A stretch of 64,000 nt of DNA, taken from NCBI GenBank assembly GCA_913055805.1, contig CAJXLF010000002.1, forward strand, positions 411,502-475,501, written 5' to 3'. A program made the position numbers and the translations under genes. The notes under the pieces were generated by a model, which saw only the letters and a list, made by a program, of their open reading frames with translations, was not told the origin of the DNA and ran no database searches. This stretch comes from an uncultured Salinisphaerales bacterium. GTDB lineage: Bacteria; Pseudomonadota; Gammaproteobacteria; Nevskiales; CAJXLF01. Below, piece by piece: positions 38,445 through 48,069 of this stretch (position 1 is its first letter; the number at the start of each line of letters is the position of its first letter).

Positions 38445-39422
38445 ATGGAAACGCCGCGCTGGTGGCAGTTCCGGCGGCGTGCGGAACTGCGTATATACAA
38501 ATGGTCCACGCGACGGCGTCCGCGCGAAGCCGGTCCCGTCCTTATTCATCGGCGGCGTATCTATATCGTACCGACGCGCATGGGCTTCATATTCGGTTTT
38601 CTCGTCTTCGTCATGCTCATGGGTTCGATGAACTACATGAACAGTCTGGCATTCGTACTCACCTTTCTGCTCACCGGTCTCGGCCTGGTGACCATGCACC
38701 ACACTCACCGCAATCTGCTGAATCTGCGTATTGCCGCCGGCCCGCAGGAACCGGTTTTCGCCGGACAGACCGCCAGCTTCCGCGTATTAATCGATAACGC
38801 CAGCAACCAGGACCGCTACAGCCTCGCCCTGCACTGGTACGGCGATGACCCCATCACATATCACGATGTCGCGGCCGGCCAGAAAACCCTGGTAGAGCTG
38901 AATCTGCCGGCACCGCAGCGCGGCCGCTTGCCGGCACCCCGCTTTACGGTGCACACCACTTTTCCACTGGGCCTGTTCTATGCCTGGTGTTATGTGGAAC
39001 TGGATATGCACTGCCTGGTTTATCCCGCGCCTGCTGATAACCGGCTGCAGGCGCCCCCCAGCCGCGGCAAGCATGGCGGGCGCCACAGTCAGCATAGCGG
39101 CCGCGAGGATTTCGCCGGCCTGCGTGATTATCAGCGCAATGATCCGCCCCGGCTGATTCACTGGAAAGCATATCCGCGCAACCGCCAGCTGGTCGTCAAA
39201 CAGTTTGCAGATCCGCAGTCCGATACGCTCTGGCTGGACTGGGCCACGCTTACAGGCCTGGATACCGAAGCCCGCCTCAGCCAGCTGTGCCGCTGGATCC
39301 TGGATGCACACCGCGGCGGTTTGCAATATGGTCTGCGCTTGCCCGATGTGGAACTGCCTCCGGCCAGTGATGAAAACCATCGTCACCGCTGTCTGGAACA
39401 ACTGGCCCTGTTCGAGGCTTAG
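38445..39422 (+). CDS. DUF58 domain membrane protein
   Basis: This 325-residue protein has two close N-terminal membrane helices (about residues 38-80, GFIFGFLVFVMLMGSMNYMN and the following LAFVLTFLLTGLGLV). A soluble DUF58 domain follows, with the family motif SGREDFAGLRDYQRNDPPRLIHWKAYPR near residue 225. DUF58 proteins are vWA-like partners of MoxR ATPases. ATG at 38445 is used, but no convincing ribosome site exists and a TTG at 38421 is an alternative. It lies 39 nt after moxR and 9 nt before the transglutaminase. Confidence 0.88.
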   Translation: METPRWWQFRRRAELRIYKWSTRRRPREAGPVLIHRRRIYIVPTRMGFIFGFLVFVMLMGSMNYMNSLAFVLTFLLTGLGLVTMHHTHRNLLNLRIAAGPQEPVFAGQTASFRVLIDNASNQDRYSLALHWYGDDPITYHDVAAGQKTLVELNLPAPQRGRLPAPRFTVHTTFPLGLFYAWCYVELDMHCLVYPAPADNRLQAPPSRGKHGGRHSQHSGREDFAGLRDYQRNDPPRLIHWKAYPRNRQLVVKQFADPQSDTLWLDWATLTGLDTEARLSQLCRWILDAHRGGLQYGLRLPDVELPPASDENHRHRCLEQLALFEA

Positions 39423-39431
39423 GTCGCCGGC

Positions 39432-41423
39432 ATGAACATGCTGCAACGCCGGCCTGCCCCGGCCATCACACTCCAGCTGCTGGCCTGCCTGGTCATGGTG
39501 GTCCTGCCCCACACGCCGCACCTGCACCCCTGGATCTGGTTCTGTTTCGGCGCACTGACCTGCTGGCGCGCCATGGCCGCGCTCAGACACTGGAGCATGC
39601 CCGCACGCTGGCTGCGATTGCTGTTGGCCCTGCTGGTTTTTGTTGGCGTCTATGTCACCTACGGCCGCATCAACGGGCAGCAGGGGGGCATAGCGCTGCT
39701 GGTTGCCCTGCTCGCTATCAAGCTCACGGAAACCGATACCCTGCGCGACCATATCGTGGCTGCCCTGCTCGCCTACTTTGTGTTGATCAGCCAGTTTCTT
39801 TTTTCCCAGGAACTGATCATGGTGCTGTGGCTGGCGGCCGGCGCCTGGCTGGTAACCGCCACGCTCCTTTCCTTAAGCCACCCGCAGTCCGCGCTGCCAT
39901 ATAAAGTCAGCATCCGGCATTCCGCCATGCTGCTGCTGCAGGCTGCACCCCTGATGCTGGTTTTCTTCATTCTGTTTCCCCGCATCCCCGGCCCCCTCTG
40001 GGGCCTGCCCTCCGACAGCGGAGCCGCACGTAGCGGGCTGACCGACAGCATGTCGCCAGGTGATATCGGACATCTCGTAACGACAGATGAAATCGCCTTT
40101 CGCGTGACCTATGCAGGCAATGCGCCACCCCCCGATCGCAGTTACTGGCGTGGCCCGGTATTCGAGAGTTTCGACGGGCGAACCTGGCGCCAGAGCGCGG
40201 ACTACGTCACCGGCAACGTAGCGGGACTGTCTTCCCGGGCGCTGGAACCGATGGGCACCGGCGTTGAATACGAAGTCACACTGGAACCCAACCGGCAAAA
40301 ATGGCTCTTTACCCTCGATATGCCGGTCCAGGTGCCTGCCGATGCGCGTATCAGCCGTGCGGGCTTCGTACTGGCGAAAAAGGAAGTCACCGAGCGCCGT
40401 CTGTATGCCGCCAGCTCGGTGCTGAACTACCGTTTGCAAAGCGCCCTGCCGGAATCAGAAAGGCAAAGAAACCTGCAATTGCCGGCGCAACGCAACCCCC
40501 GTACACGCAATCAGGCGCAGGCCTGGCGCTCACAGGGGCTGACCGACCAGCAAATCGTCAACAAGGCGCTGCAACGTTTCCGGCAGGAACCCTTCACCTA
40601 TACCCTGCAACCTCCCACGCTGGGCATCGATTCAATCGACGAATTTCTTTTCGATACGCAGCGCGGATTCTGCGAACACTTCGCCAGCAGTTTTGCTTAC
40701 CAGATGCGGGCGGCGGGCATTCCGGCCCGCATAGTGACCGGCTATCAGGGCGGTGAATTCAATGAACTGGGCGGCTACTACATCCTGCGCCAGTCCGACG
40801 CGCATGCCTGGACCGAAGTCTGGTTGCAGGGACAGGGCTGGCTGCGCATCGACCCAACCGCCGCTGTGGCCCCGGACCGCATAGAACTGGGTCTCTCGGC
40901 GGCCCTGCCGCTGGGAGAATCCATGGCGACCGCGCTGGCTCGCCGCACACAGGAAGGCCTGTGGCGCTCGCTGCGGCTACGCTGGGACTGGGTCAACAAC
41001 AGTTGGTATCGATGGGTACTGGCCTATGGGCCGGAACTGCAGGAAGAGATACTGGGCCGCTTCGGCATTCGCGGCTGGGGCAACATGATCCTGGCGCTGA
41101 CCATTATGGGTTCCGCATTTCTGGGCGCCCTCGGCCTGGTGTTGATCTGGCGACTGCAAAGGTCGCGCGTTAACGATCCGGTGCAGAATCTATGGCTGCT
41201 GTTTTGCCGCAAAATGCAACGCCAGGGCCTGGCAAGAGCGCCCCATGAAGGCCCGCTGGATTATGCGGAGCGACTGAGCGCTCACCTGCCCGCAAAAGCC
41301 CGCACTATTCGTCGTATTGCACGGCTCTATATACGCCTGCGCTATGGCCATGCCACGACTGACCCGGATGAACGGGCCTTGCGGGAATTCAGGCAGGCGG
41401 TACGCGCTTTCAGTGCTGGCTAA
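39432..41423 (+). CDS. tgpA: Membrane transglutaminase-like protein TgpA (DUF3488/transglutaminase core)
   Basis: This 663-residue inner membrane protein has about six N-terminal helices (residues 12-180, DUF3488), a periplasmic transglutaminase core, and a late helix (NMILALTIMGSAFLGALGLVLIW near 550) followed by a cytoplasmic DUF4129-like tail. The catalytic triad is visible: Cys in GFCEHFASSF near 413, His in DAHAWTEV near 456, and Asp in RIDPTAAV near 473. It resembles P. aeruginosa TgpA, reported essential there. Its 3' end overlaps the convergent dnaQ stop by 4 nt. Confidence 0.9.
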   Translation: MNMLQRRPAPAITLQLLACLVMVVLPHTPHLHPWIWFCFGALTCWRAMAALRHWSMPARWLRLLLALLVFVGVYVTYGRINGQQGGIALLVALLAIKLTETDTLRDHIVAALLAYFVLISQFLFSQELIMVLWLAAGAWLVTATLLSLSHPQSALPYKVSIRHSAMLLLQAAPLMLVFFILFPRIPGPLWGLPSDSGAARSGLTDSMSPGDIGHLVTTDEIAFRVTYAGNAPPPDRSYWRGPVFESFDGRTWRQSADYVTGNVAGLSSRALEPMGTGVEYEVTLEPNRQKWLFTLDMPVQVPADARISRAGFVLAKKEVTERRLYAASSVLNYRLQSALPESERQRNLQLPAQRNPRTRNQAQAWRSQGLTDQQIVNKALQRFRQEPFTYTLQPPTLGIDSIDEFLFDTQRGFCEHFASSFAYQMRAAGIPARIVTGYQGGEFNELGGYYILRQSDAHAWTEVWLQGQGWLRIDPTAAVAPDRIELGLSAALPLGESMATALARRTQEGLWRSLRLRWDWVNNSWYRWVLAYGPELQEEILGRFGIRGWGNMILALTIMGSAFLGALGLVLIWRLQRSRVNDPVQNLWLLFCRKMQRQGLARAPHEGPLDYAERLSAHLPAKARTIRRIARLYIRLRYGHATTDPDERALREFRQAVRAFSAG

Positions 41424-42133
41424 ACCTTTTCCTGCAGCCAGAGACAGCGGCCCTCACTGTCCTTGTCGATGGTGGCCAGACGACTCTGGTGCGCATTCAA
41501 TTCGGCATCCGTAGGCAAGATCACTTTAGGACGCTTACCCAGGCGTTGCAGAAGCTCGGCCACATTTTCCCCCTGGCTGACGCCATGCCCGCCACTGGTT
41601 TCCAGCTGCATGTCGGTCTGACCGCCCGTCATCAGCAGATAGACTTCCGCCAATAGCTCGGCGTCCAGTAGCGCGCCGTGCAAATCGCGTTGCGAATTGT
41701 CGATTTCGTAACGTTTGCACAGAGCGTCGAGACTGTTGCGCTGCCCCGGGTGCATGCTACGGGCCACCAACAGCGTATCGATAACGGAGTGGTGATCCTC
41801 CAGGAGGATCCGCTCCGGTTGCAGCCGGCGGAATTCCATGTTCATGAAGCCAAGGTCAAAAGGGGCGTTGTGTATGACCAGCTCGGCTTCGCCCAGGTAG
41901 GTCTGCAGTTCCTCAGCCACGTCCGCAAACCTGGCTTTGTCCGCCAGAAAGCTGTTGCTGAGACCATGCACCTGTTCGGCGCCGGCTTCCACATCCCGTT
42001 CCGGATTCAGATAAACATGATAGTTGTTGCCGGTCAGCCGCCGGTTCACCAGTTCCACGCAACCGATTTCGATAATGCGGTGCTCGGACGGCTCCAGGCC
42101 GGTCGTTTCGGTATCAAGTACGATCTGACGCAT
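41420..42133 (-). CDS. dnaQ: DNA polymerase III epsilon subunit (proofreading exonuclease)
   Basis: Epsilon is the 3'-5' proofreading subunit of the replicase. The 237-residue product has Exo I LDTETTGLEP at residue 6, Exo II HNAPFDLGFMN near 90, Exo III HGALLDAELLAEVY near 153, and a clamp-binding-like QTDMQL near 172. The C-terminal part should bind the alpha subunit. It follows rnhA by 7 nt; in E. coli these two genes are divergent, whereas here they are co-directional. Confidence 0.96.
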   Translation of the reverse strand: MRQIVLDTETTGLEPSEHRIIEIGCVELVNRRLTGNNYHVYLNPERDVEAGAEQVHGLSNSFLADKARFADVAEELQTYLGEAELVIHNAPFDLGFMNMEFRRLQPERILLEDHHSVIDTLLVARSMHPGQRNSLDALCKRYEIDNSQRDLHGALLDAELLAEVYLLMTGGQTDMQLETSGGHGVSQGENVAELLQRLGKRPKVILPTDAELNAHQSRLATIDKDSEGRCLWLQEKV

Positions 42134-42140
42134 ATATTCC

Positions 42141-42590
42141 CTACATCGCCTGTGTCAGGAGCATTTCATCAATGGCCTCATTGGCGAGCTGATCCGCGGC
42201 CTCGTTACCCGGATCGCCACTGTGCCCCTTGACCCAGTGCCATTCCACTTCATGTCTATGGGTAGCCGCTTCCAGTTCCCGCCACAGATCAGCATTCTTC
42301 ACCGGCTTCTTGTCCGCCGTGCGCCAGTTGCGTTGCTTCCAGTTGGGCAACCATTCGGTCATGCCCTGACGCACATACTTGGAATCGGTATACAAGGCGA
42401 CCCGGCAAGGTTGCTTGAGCGCGGTCAATGCACGTATTGCGGCCGTGATTTCCATGCGGTTATTGGTGGTTTCAGCCTCGGCGCCTTTCAGCGTCTTGAT
42501 ATTGCCCTGGTATTGCATCTGCACCCCCCAGCCACCGGGTCCGGGGTTGCCGCGGCAAGCACCATCGGTATGTATGACGACTTCTTTCAC
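42141..42590 (-). CDS. rnhA: Ribonuclease HI
   Basis: RNase HI cuts the RNA strand of RNA-DNA hybrids. The 149-residue product has the DEDD active site: [17 protein letters not shown] near residue 6, [12 protein letters not shown] near 42, [11 protein letters not shown] near 66, and [15 protein letters not shown] near 127 with the His-containing HWVKGHSG loop before it. It is 8 nt downstream of the methyltransferase gene and 7 nt upstream of dnaQ, suggesting one operon. Confidence 0.97.
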   Translation of the reverse strand: MKEVVIHTDGACRGNPGPGGWGVQMQYQGNIKTLKGAEAETTNNRMEITAAIRALTALKQPCRVALYTDSKYVRQGMTEWLPNWKQRNWRTADKKPVKNADLWRELEAATHRHEVEWHWVKGHSGDPGNEAADQLANEAIDEMLLTQAM

Positions 42591-42598
42591 TGCTTTGC

Positions 42599-43390
42599 TT
42601 ATTGCTCTGGTGTCGGTTCATTGCCCCGCAGATAGGTCACCCTGGAAACCCGCGCCTCAGGCATGGCTACCGGACCCAACTGCGGCCGTTCGCGCCAACG
42701 CTGCCTGACCGGTGTCAACGGTACGACCCTTTTACGGGCAAAAATCAGATAACCCTGCCCCAGGCCCTCAAACATTTGTGCCCACTGGGCCCAGGGACGC
42801 CCGGCTTCCCGTGCATCGGTTTTGCCATCACGGCCCCACCACGGAAAGCCGAGTCCATAGTAACGCACCTGCTCGATTTCGTAATCGAGCAGTCCCAGCC
42901 AGTCGTGGGTACGGGCAACGGTATAGAGACGGTGAAACGCCGGATACATGGGTCTGCGAGAAGGCCAGCGACGCAAGAGTACGGCAGGATGCAGCGGGTT
43001 GAAACCCAACAGAATGATCTGCCCACGCTCACACAACACCCGGTCTGCCTCACGCAACAGGCGGTGAGGATGTGCCGTCCCCTCCAGTGCGTGAGGCAGC
43101 AGCACAGCGTCCACGCTGCGACTGGCCACCGGCAACTGACTGGTGTCGACCACCGCTGACACCCCCGGTCCCGGTTCGGTATCCAGAATCCAGTGACGCA
43201 GGATGGCACTGCCGCCGGCTGCATCGGCGGACAGGCCCCAACGGCCAACCTGCAGCATGCGATAGCCCAGCACCGATGGCATCACGGCTTTGAGCTGGCG
43301 TCTCTCACGCTGCAGGAAAAGACGGCCGCGCGCAGTCTCCAGCCAGTGGCTGGCGCGCATTCCCCTGTTTCCGGGCAGCCATCTATTCAT
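42599..43390 (-). CDS. Class I SAM-dependent methyltransferase (YafS-like)
   Basis: This 263-residue protein is related to the methyltransferase located beside gloB and rnhA in gammaproteobacteria (YafS in E. coli). The Rossmann-type core is degenerate in the first motif ([12 protein letters not shown]) but [28 protein letters not shown] and [13 protein letters not shown] are typical motif 2 and 3 regions. ATG at 43390 is preceded by GAGG at 8 nt. The frame begins earlier but without a ribosome site. It is divergent from gloB across 48 nt. Substrate unknown. Confidence 0.83.
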   Translation of the reverse strand: MNRWLPGNRGMRASHWLETARGRLFLQRERRQLKAVMPSVLGYRMLQVGRWGLSADAAGGSAILRHWILDTEPGPGVSAVVDTSQLPVASRSVDAVLLPHALEGTAHPHRLLREADRVLCERGQIILLGFNPLHPAVLLRRWPSRRPMYPAFHRLYTVARTHDWLGLLDYEIEQVRYYGLGFPWWGRDGKTDAREAGRPWAQWAQMFEGLGQGYLIFARKRVVPLTPVRQRWRERPQLGPVAMPEARVSRVTYLRGNEPTPEQ

Positions 43391-43438
43391 AAACGAAACC
43401 TCATTGACGTCCCTGCGAAGCGCTGACACCATCTGCGA

Positions 43439-44230
43439 ATGCCATACACCTCAGTCTGGGCCATTCCGGCATTTCATGATAACTATATCTGGGTCGTGCA
43501 ACGTGCGTCAGCCGTTGTCATTGTTGATCCGGGCGATGCCGAACCGGTCCTGTCAGCGCTGCAATCGCAGTCACTGGATCTGTGCGCCATATTGATTACC
43601 CATCATCACTGGGATCACGTAGGTGGCTTGCAGCGTATCCTGCAGTCCTGCCCGGTTCCGGTCTACGGCCCGGCCGTGGACCAGGCACGCATTCCGCAAA
43701 TCAGTCACGGACTCGCCGAAGGTGATCATATAGAGTTGAGCGAAGTCGGACTAAGCCTGGATGTACTTGAGGTGCCGGGCCATACACTTGACCACATCGC
43801 CTATTACGGTCGCTGTGATGAGCAACCCGTGATTTTTTGTGGCGACACATTGTTCAGCGCCGGTTGCGGACGTCTTTTCGAAGGGGATGCGGCAACTTTG
43901 CATGCATCGCTGCTACGCCTGGCGCATTTGCCGGCTGCAACCACCGTTTACTGCACGCATGAATACACCGAAGCCAATCTCCGGTTTGCCCTGGCGGTCG
44001 AACCGGATAACCCGCAACTGCAACAGCATCGTGATAAAGTCCGGGAGCTGAGAAGTCATAACAAACCGAGTCTACCAACATCGGTGGGGCTGGAACTGGA
44101 GATCAATCCTTTCATGCGTTGCGATCAACCGACCGTGCGCCAGGCAGCGCAGACCTATCAACAACAGCGGCAACTTGAGAGTAGCGCCGAGGTTTTCGCC
44201 GCCATTCGCGAGTGGAAGGACCACTTCTGA
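43439..44230 (+). CDS. gloB: Hydroxyacylglutathione hydrolase (glyoxalase II)
   Basis: GloB hydrolyses S-lactoylglutathione to lactate and glutathione, finishing methylglyoxal detoxification. The metallo-beta-lactamase THHHWDHVGG motif lies near residue 55, with GHTLDHIAYY near 110 and FCGDTLFSAGCGRLFEG near 130. The C-terminal glutathione-binding part includes CTHEYTEANLRFA and NPFMRC. Its stop codon overlaps the mltD start (TGATG), indicating translational coupling. Confidence 0.96.
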   Translation: MPYTSVWAIPAFHDNYIWVVQRASAVVIVDPGDAEPVLSALQSQSLDLCAILITHHHWDHVGGLQRILQSCPVPVYGPAVDQARIPQISHGLAEGDHIELSEVGLSLDVLEVPGHTLDHIAYYGRCDEQPVIFCGDTLFSAGCGRLFEGDAATLHASLLRLAHLPAATTVYCTHEYTEANLRFALAVEPDNPQLQQHRDKVRELRSHNKPSLPTSVGLELEINPFMRCDQPTVRQAAQTYQQQRQLESSAEVFAAIREWKDHF

Positions 44231-45867
44231 TGACGCCCGCCCGGGTTTCATCCACATTGCGGCTGTCGATTGCTGTTCCGGCACTGGTCTGGCTCAGTGG
44301 TTGCGTCAGTTTCCTGCCCAACGGTGGTGGCCTGGAAGCGACAATGACCCAGTTCAAGCCGCCCTCCAACATGTATCCGGTGGCTGACCTGCCCGGCATT
44401 GAGGCCCTGTCCAGCAACGTTTTTCCGCCTGGAATTGATGCGCAAAAACCGCTCCCGGACACCGCGGCCGGCGCCGCTGAACAGCAACCCGCGGAATCGC
44501 GGGAAGCGCTGGCTGTAGCCCTGCTGGATGCCGCGGAGACGCCAGTTCCGCAAACCACTGCAGCCATGCCCGAAAGCCAGCCCGAGGTGCGCAAACCGGC
44601 GCCCGGGCTCATTCAGGAAAAAGGCAAAATCACGGTTATTCCCGCCCGCCCGGGCCGTCAACATAACTCCCTGTGGGAACGGCTGGTGGACGGCTTCGAC
44701 CTGGACGACAAGTCAAACCAGCGGGGGCGCGCTGAACTGGAACAGTTTCAACGACATCCGCGCAGTACCCGCAAATTGCTGAACCAGGGCCGTACTTATC
44801 TGTGGGAAATCACTGAAGCCGTTGAATTGCGTGACCTGCCACGTGAACTGGCGCTGTTACCGGCGATAGAAAGCCGCTTCAATCCCATGGCACGCTCGCA
44901 CCGCCGGGCTCTGGGACTCTGGCAGTTCATGCCCGGCACGGCCGATCATCTTGGACTGGAGCAGAACTGGTGGTTCGACGCCCGACTGGATGTCACCGAG
45001 TCCACCCAGGCTGCGCTGGATTATCTGGAATACCTGTATGCCCGCTTCCAGGACTGGCAATTGGCGCTGGCTGCCTATAATTGCGGCGAAGCCCGTCTGC
45101 AGCGCGCCATTGATGCGGCCGGTGGTAATACCGATTTCTGGGCTCTGGGCCTGCCTGAGGAAACCCGCCGCTATGTGCCCAAGCTGCTGGCTCTGTCCGT
45201 CCTGGTCGAAGACCCGGACGACTATGGGCTGCAGTTGCCCGACCTACCCGACCAGCAAACCACCGACACCGTGGTATTCGACCGTCAGGTGAATCTGGCC
45301 CTGGCTGCCCGGCATGCCGACATCGACCTCAATACCCTGCAGTATCTCAACCCGGGTCTGCTGCGTTGGGCCACACCTCCGAACGGCCCTCATCGCCTGC
45401 GTGTTCCGGCAGGAAAATCCAAGCAATTACAAGCCTCTATGCCCGATGTCCCGGCCCCGCGATGGGCCGACTGGCAGACTTACCTGGTACGTGAGGGCGA
45501 CAGCCTCAGTGAAATCGCCCAGCGTTTCGGCATTCAGACGGCCGACCTGAAAAGCATCAACGGCCTCAAGGGTAATCTGATTCGCTCGGGACAAAGCCTG
45601 ATGCTGCCCGGTAGCGTCTACCTGGCTTCCGCGGGTAACGCGCGTTCCGCTCAGGGCACAGTGCCTGAAGATGCCGTCCGCATCGAATATCTGGTGAAAT
45701 CCGGCGATACCTTGTGGGAAATCGCGCGCAACTTCAGCGTCAGTATTGAAGCACTCAGCAGCTGGAATGGATTGCACGCAGGGAGCATACTACGCCCCGG
45801 CAAAAAGCTGGTGGTCTGGGTGAATAACGCACAGCAAATCCCGGCCGAACAGCTCGCCAAGGGATAA
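44230..45867 (+). CDS. mltD: Membrane-bound lytic murein transglycosylase D with LysM domains
   Basis: MltD cleaves the MurNAc-GlcNAc bond of peptidoglycan, forming 1,6-anhydro ends. The 545-residue precursor has a lipobox (LSGC near residue 24), a low-complexity linker, and a family 1 lytic transglycosylase domain with catalytic Glu214 in PAIESRFNP. GLWQFMPGTADHLGL and AAYNCGEARLQRA follow. Two LysM repeats end the protein (YLVREGDSLSEIAQRF near 418; YLVKSGDTLWEIARNF near 490). The start overlaps the gloB stop. The stop codon lies in a 15-bp tandem duplication. Confidence 0.93.
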   Translation: MTPARVSSTLRLSIAVPALVWLSGCVSFLPNGGGLEATMTQFKPPSNMYPVADLPGIEALSSNVFPPGIDAQKPLPDTAAGAAEQQPAESREALAVALLDAAETPVPQTTAAMPESQPEVRKPAPGLIQEKGKITVIPARPGRQHNSLWERLVDGFDLDDKSNQRGRAELEQFQRHPRSTRKLLNQGRTYLWEITEAVELRDLPRELALLPAIESRFNPMARSHRRALGLWQFMPGTADHLGLEQNWWFDARLDVTESTQAALDYLEYLYARFQDWQLALAAYNCGEARLQRAIDAAGGNTDFWALGLPEETRRYVPKLLALSVLVEDPDDYGLQLPDLPDQQTTDTVVFDRQVNLALAARHADIDLNTLQYLNPGLLRWATPPNGPHRLRVPAGKSKQLQASMPDVPAPRWADWQTYLVREGDSLSEIAQRFGIQTADLKSINGLKGNLIRSGQSLMLPGSVYLASAGNARSAQGTVPEDAVRIEYLVKSGDTLWEIARNFSVSIEALSSWNGLHAGSILRPGKKLVVWVNNAQQIPAEQLAKG

Positions 45868-45882
45868 CTCGACAAGGGATAA
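45853..45882 (+). repeat. 15-bp tandem duplication spanning the mltD stop
   Basis: CTCGCCAAGGGATAA (45853-45867) is followed immediately by CTCGACAAGGGATAA (45868-45882), differing at one base. The first copy ends with the mltD stop codon. The second ends in GATAAAAT, which may serve as a -10-like element for fabI. Confidence 0.8.
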
Positions 45883-45937
45883 AATGCCCGCATCAACGGG
45901 TCATCAGTGGATCACCGGATTTTCCTAAGGAGTCAAC

Positions 45938-46723
45938 ATGGGTTTTTTGCATGGCAAGAAAGCGCTGATTACAGGCGTTGCCAGTAACCGGTCCATCGCC
46001 TGGGGCATCGCCCAGGCCATGCATCGTGAAGGCGCTGAACTCGCCTTTACCTATCAGGGCGACAAGCTCAAGGGGCGCGTCGAAGAAATGGCGGCGCAAC
46101 TGGGCTCGAATATCGTCCTGCCCTGTGATGTAACCAGCGACAGTGAAATCGACAGCCTGTTCGCGGGCCTGCGCAAACACTGGGATAGTCTCGATATTCT
46201 CGTACACTCCATAGGCTTTGCCCCGCGCGAACTGCTGCAGGGTGGCTATCTCGAGAGCGTCACCCGTGAAGGTTTCGGCATTGCACACGACATCAGTGCC
46301 TACAGCTTTGCAGCACTGTCCAAGGCCGCCTTGCCGATGATGGAAGGCCGGCAGGCTTCCCTGTTGACCATGACGTATCTGGGCGCCGAACGCGCCGTGC
46401 CCATGTATAACGTGATGGGGCCCGCCAAAGCCTCGCTGGAAGCGAATGTGCGCTTCATGGCGGCAGACCTCGGCCCGCAGGGTATTCGCGTGAACGGCAT
46501 CTCCGCCGGCCCGATCAAGACGCTGGCAGCCGCCGGTATCAAGGGCTTCCGCAGCATGCTGGGCAGTGCCGAACAGATTGCTCCGCTACGCCGCAATGTA
46601 ACCATTGAAGAAGTGGGTAATGTGGCCGCCTTCCTCTGCTCGGACCTGGCGTCAGGCATTACCGGCGAAATCACTTATGTCGACGCAGGTTACAACGTAA
46701 TGGGCATGGCAGCGGCGGAATAA
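45938..46723 (+). CDS. fabI: Enoyl-ACP reductase (NADH) FabI
   Basis: FabI reduces trans-2-enoyl-ACP in the last step of each fatty acid elongation cycle and is the triclosan and isoniazid-class target. The 261-residue short-chain dehydrogenase-like protein opens with [20 protein letters not shown]. It has HSIGFAPRE near residue 90 and the catalytic Tyr-x6-Lys as YNVMGPAK near 156-163. AAGGAG precedes the ATG by 6 nt. It lies between mltD and the HTTM gene. Confidence 0.97.
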   Translation: MGFLHGKKALITGVASNRSIAWGIAQAMHREGAELAFTYQGDKLKGRVEEMAAQLGSNIVLPCDVTSDSEIDSLFAGLRKHWDSLDILVHSIGFAPRELLQGGYLESVTREGFGIAHDISAYSFAALSKAALPMMEGRQASLLTMTYLGAERAVPMYNVMGPAKASLEANVRFMAADLGPQGIRVNGISAGPIKTLAAAGIKGFRSMLGSAEQIAPLRRNVTIEEVGNVAAFLCSDLASGITGEITYVDAGYNVMGMAAAE

Positions 46724-46740
46724 CCGCCCTGGCATCAGCC

Positions 46741-48069
46741 ATGCGGGTAGCATTGGGTAAATGGCTCGGGCGGCTCGAACAGCCGGTCGCACCCTACTCG
46801 CTCGCTTTCTTCCGCATCAGCTTTGGCCTGCTGATGATATGGGAAGTGCTGCGCTATTTCCTCGGCGGCTGGATCGGCCGTTATTATCTGGAACCAGTTT
46901 TCCTGTTCAAGTACTACGGCTTTGCCTGGCTACACCCCTGGCCGGGAGATGGCCTGTACTGGCATTTTGCAGCCCTGGGCGTTCTTGCTGTACTGATCAC
47001 CCTGGGCCTCTTCTATCGCCTGGCCATCTGGCTGTTTCTGTTCGGCTTCAGTTACATCTTCCTGCTCGATCAGGCCCGCTACCTGAATCATTTCTATCTG
47101 GTCATCCTGATCACCTTCGTGCTTTGCCTGACACCGGCGCAAAGCGCCTGGTCACTGGATGCATTGCGTGCTGGCGCGGCGCGCAGCATTCCGCGCTGGG
47201 CCGTGCTCAGTCTTATGGGGCTGTTCGAGATCGTGCTGCTCTACGCCGGTATCGTCAAAATCAACCCGGACTGGCTCGCAGGCTATCCTCTGAGCCTGTG
47301 GTTCAGCGACCGCGGCGAAATACCCCTGATCGGCCCGTTTATCAGCGGTGACTGGGCCATCTATGCCGCTTCCTATGGCTCCATCGCCCTGCATCTGCTG
47401 GGCGCCCCACTATTGCTCTGGCGCAGAACACGACTGATCGTGTTTCTCTGCTATCTGGGATTTCATATCACCAACGCCGTGGTATTCAATATCGGCATCT
47501 TCCCCTGGATGACCATAGCCGGCACCCTGATGTTCTTCGCTCCCGACTGGCCGCTGCTTTGGGTACGGCGCTTGAAGCTGCCGCCACAGCCCGTCGAGCT
47601 GGGCGAGCCTGCCGCCACCCCCACTTCTCTCTACGCTATTCTGGGGCTGTTTCTGCTCTTCCAGTTACTTTTCCCGCTGCGGCACTATGCTTACCCGGGT
47701 GATGTCGCCTGGACCGAAGAAGGCCACCGTTTTGCCTGGCGCATGAAACTGCGCAGCAAACACGGCTTTGCCAAGTTCCATGTCACCGATCCTCACAGCG
47801 GCCGCCGCTGGACGGTTGACCCCAGGGACAGCCTGAGCAGCCGCCAGGCACGCTACCTGGTGGGACGCCCGGACATGATCCTGCAGTTCGCACATTTCAT
47901 TGAAGAAGTATGGAAAGCCGAGTACGGACTGGAAGACGTGGAAGTCCGCGCTTCCGTCTGGTGCTCACTGAATGGCAAGAAACACCGGCTACTGGTAGAC
48001 CCGGCCGTGGATCTCAGTGAAATAGAGCGCAATCTGCAAGCCGCAGACTGGATTCTGGCTCACTACTGA
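46741..48069 (+). CDS. HTTM-domain (vitamin K-dependent gamma-carboxylase-like) membrane protein
   Basis: This 442-residue protein has four to six hydrophobic helices. It begins EQPVAPYSLAFFRISFGLLM, continues with FLLDQARYLNHFYLV near residue 103, FEIVLLYAGIVKINPDWL near 163 and HITNAVVFNIGIFPW near 240, then a soluble C-terminal part from about 310. These are hallmarks of the horizontally transferred transmembrane (HTTM) family related to animal gamma-carboxylase. Bacterial functions are mostly undefined. It starts 17 nt after fabI and may be co-transcribed. The 3' end overlaps the convergent symporter gene by 7 nt. Confidence 0.85.
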   Translation: MRVALGKWLGRLEQPVAPYSLAFFRISFGLLMIWEVLRYFLGGWIGRYYLEPVFLFKYYGFAWLHPWPGDGLYWHFAALGVLAVLITLGLFYRLAIWLFLFGFSYIFLLDQARYLNHFYLVILITFVLCLTPAQSAWSLDALRAGAARSIPRWAVLSLMGLFEIVLLYAGIVKINPDWLAGYPLSLWFSDRGEIPLIGPFISGDWAIYAASYGSIALHLLGAPLLLWRRTRLIVFLCYLGFHITNAVVFNIGIFPWMTIAGTLMFFAPDWPLLWVRRLKLPPQPVELGEPAATPTSLYAILGLFLLFQLLFPLRHYAYPGDVAWTEEGHRFAWRMKLRSKHGFAKFHVTDPHSGRRWTVDPRDSLSSRQARYLVGRPDMILQFAHFIEEVWKAEYGLEDVEVRASVWCSLNGKKHRLLVDPAVDLSEIERNLQAADWILAHY

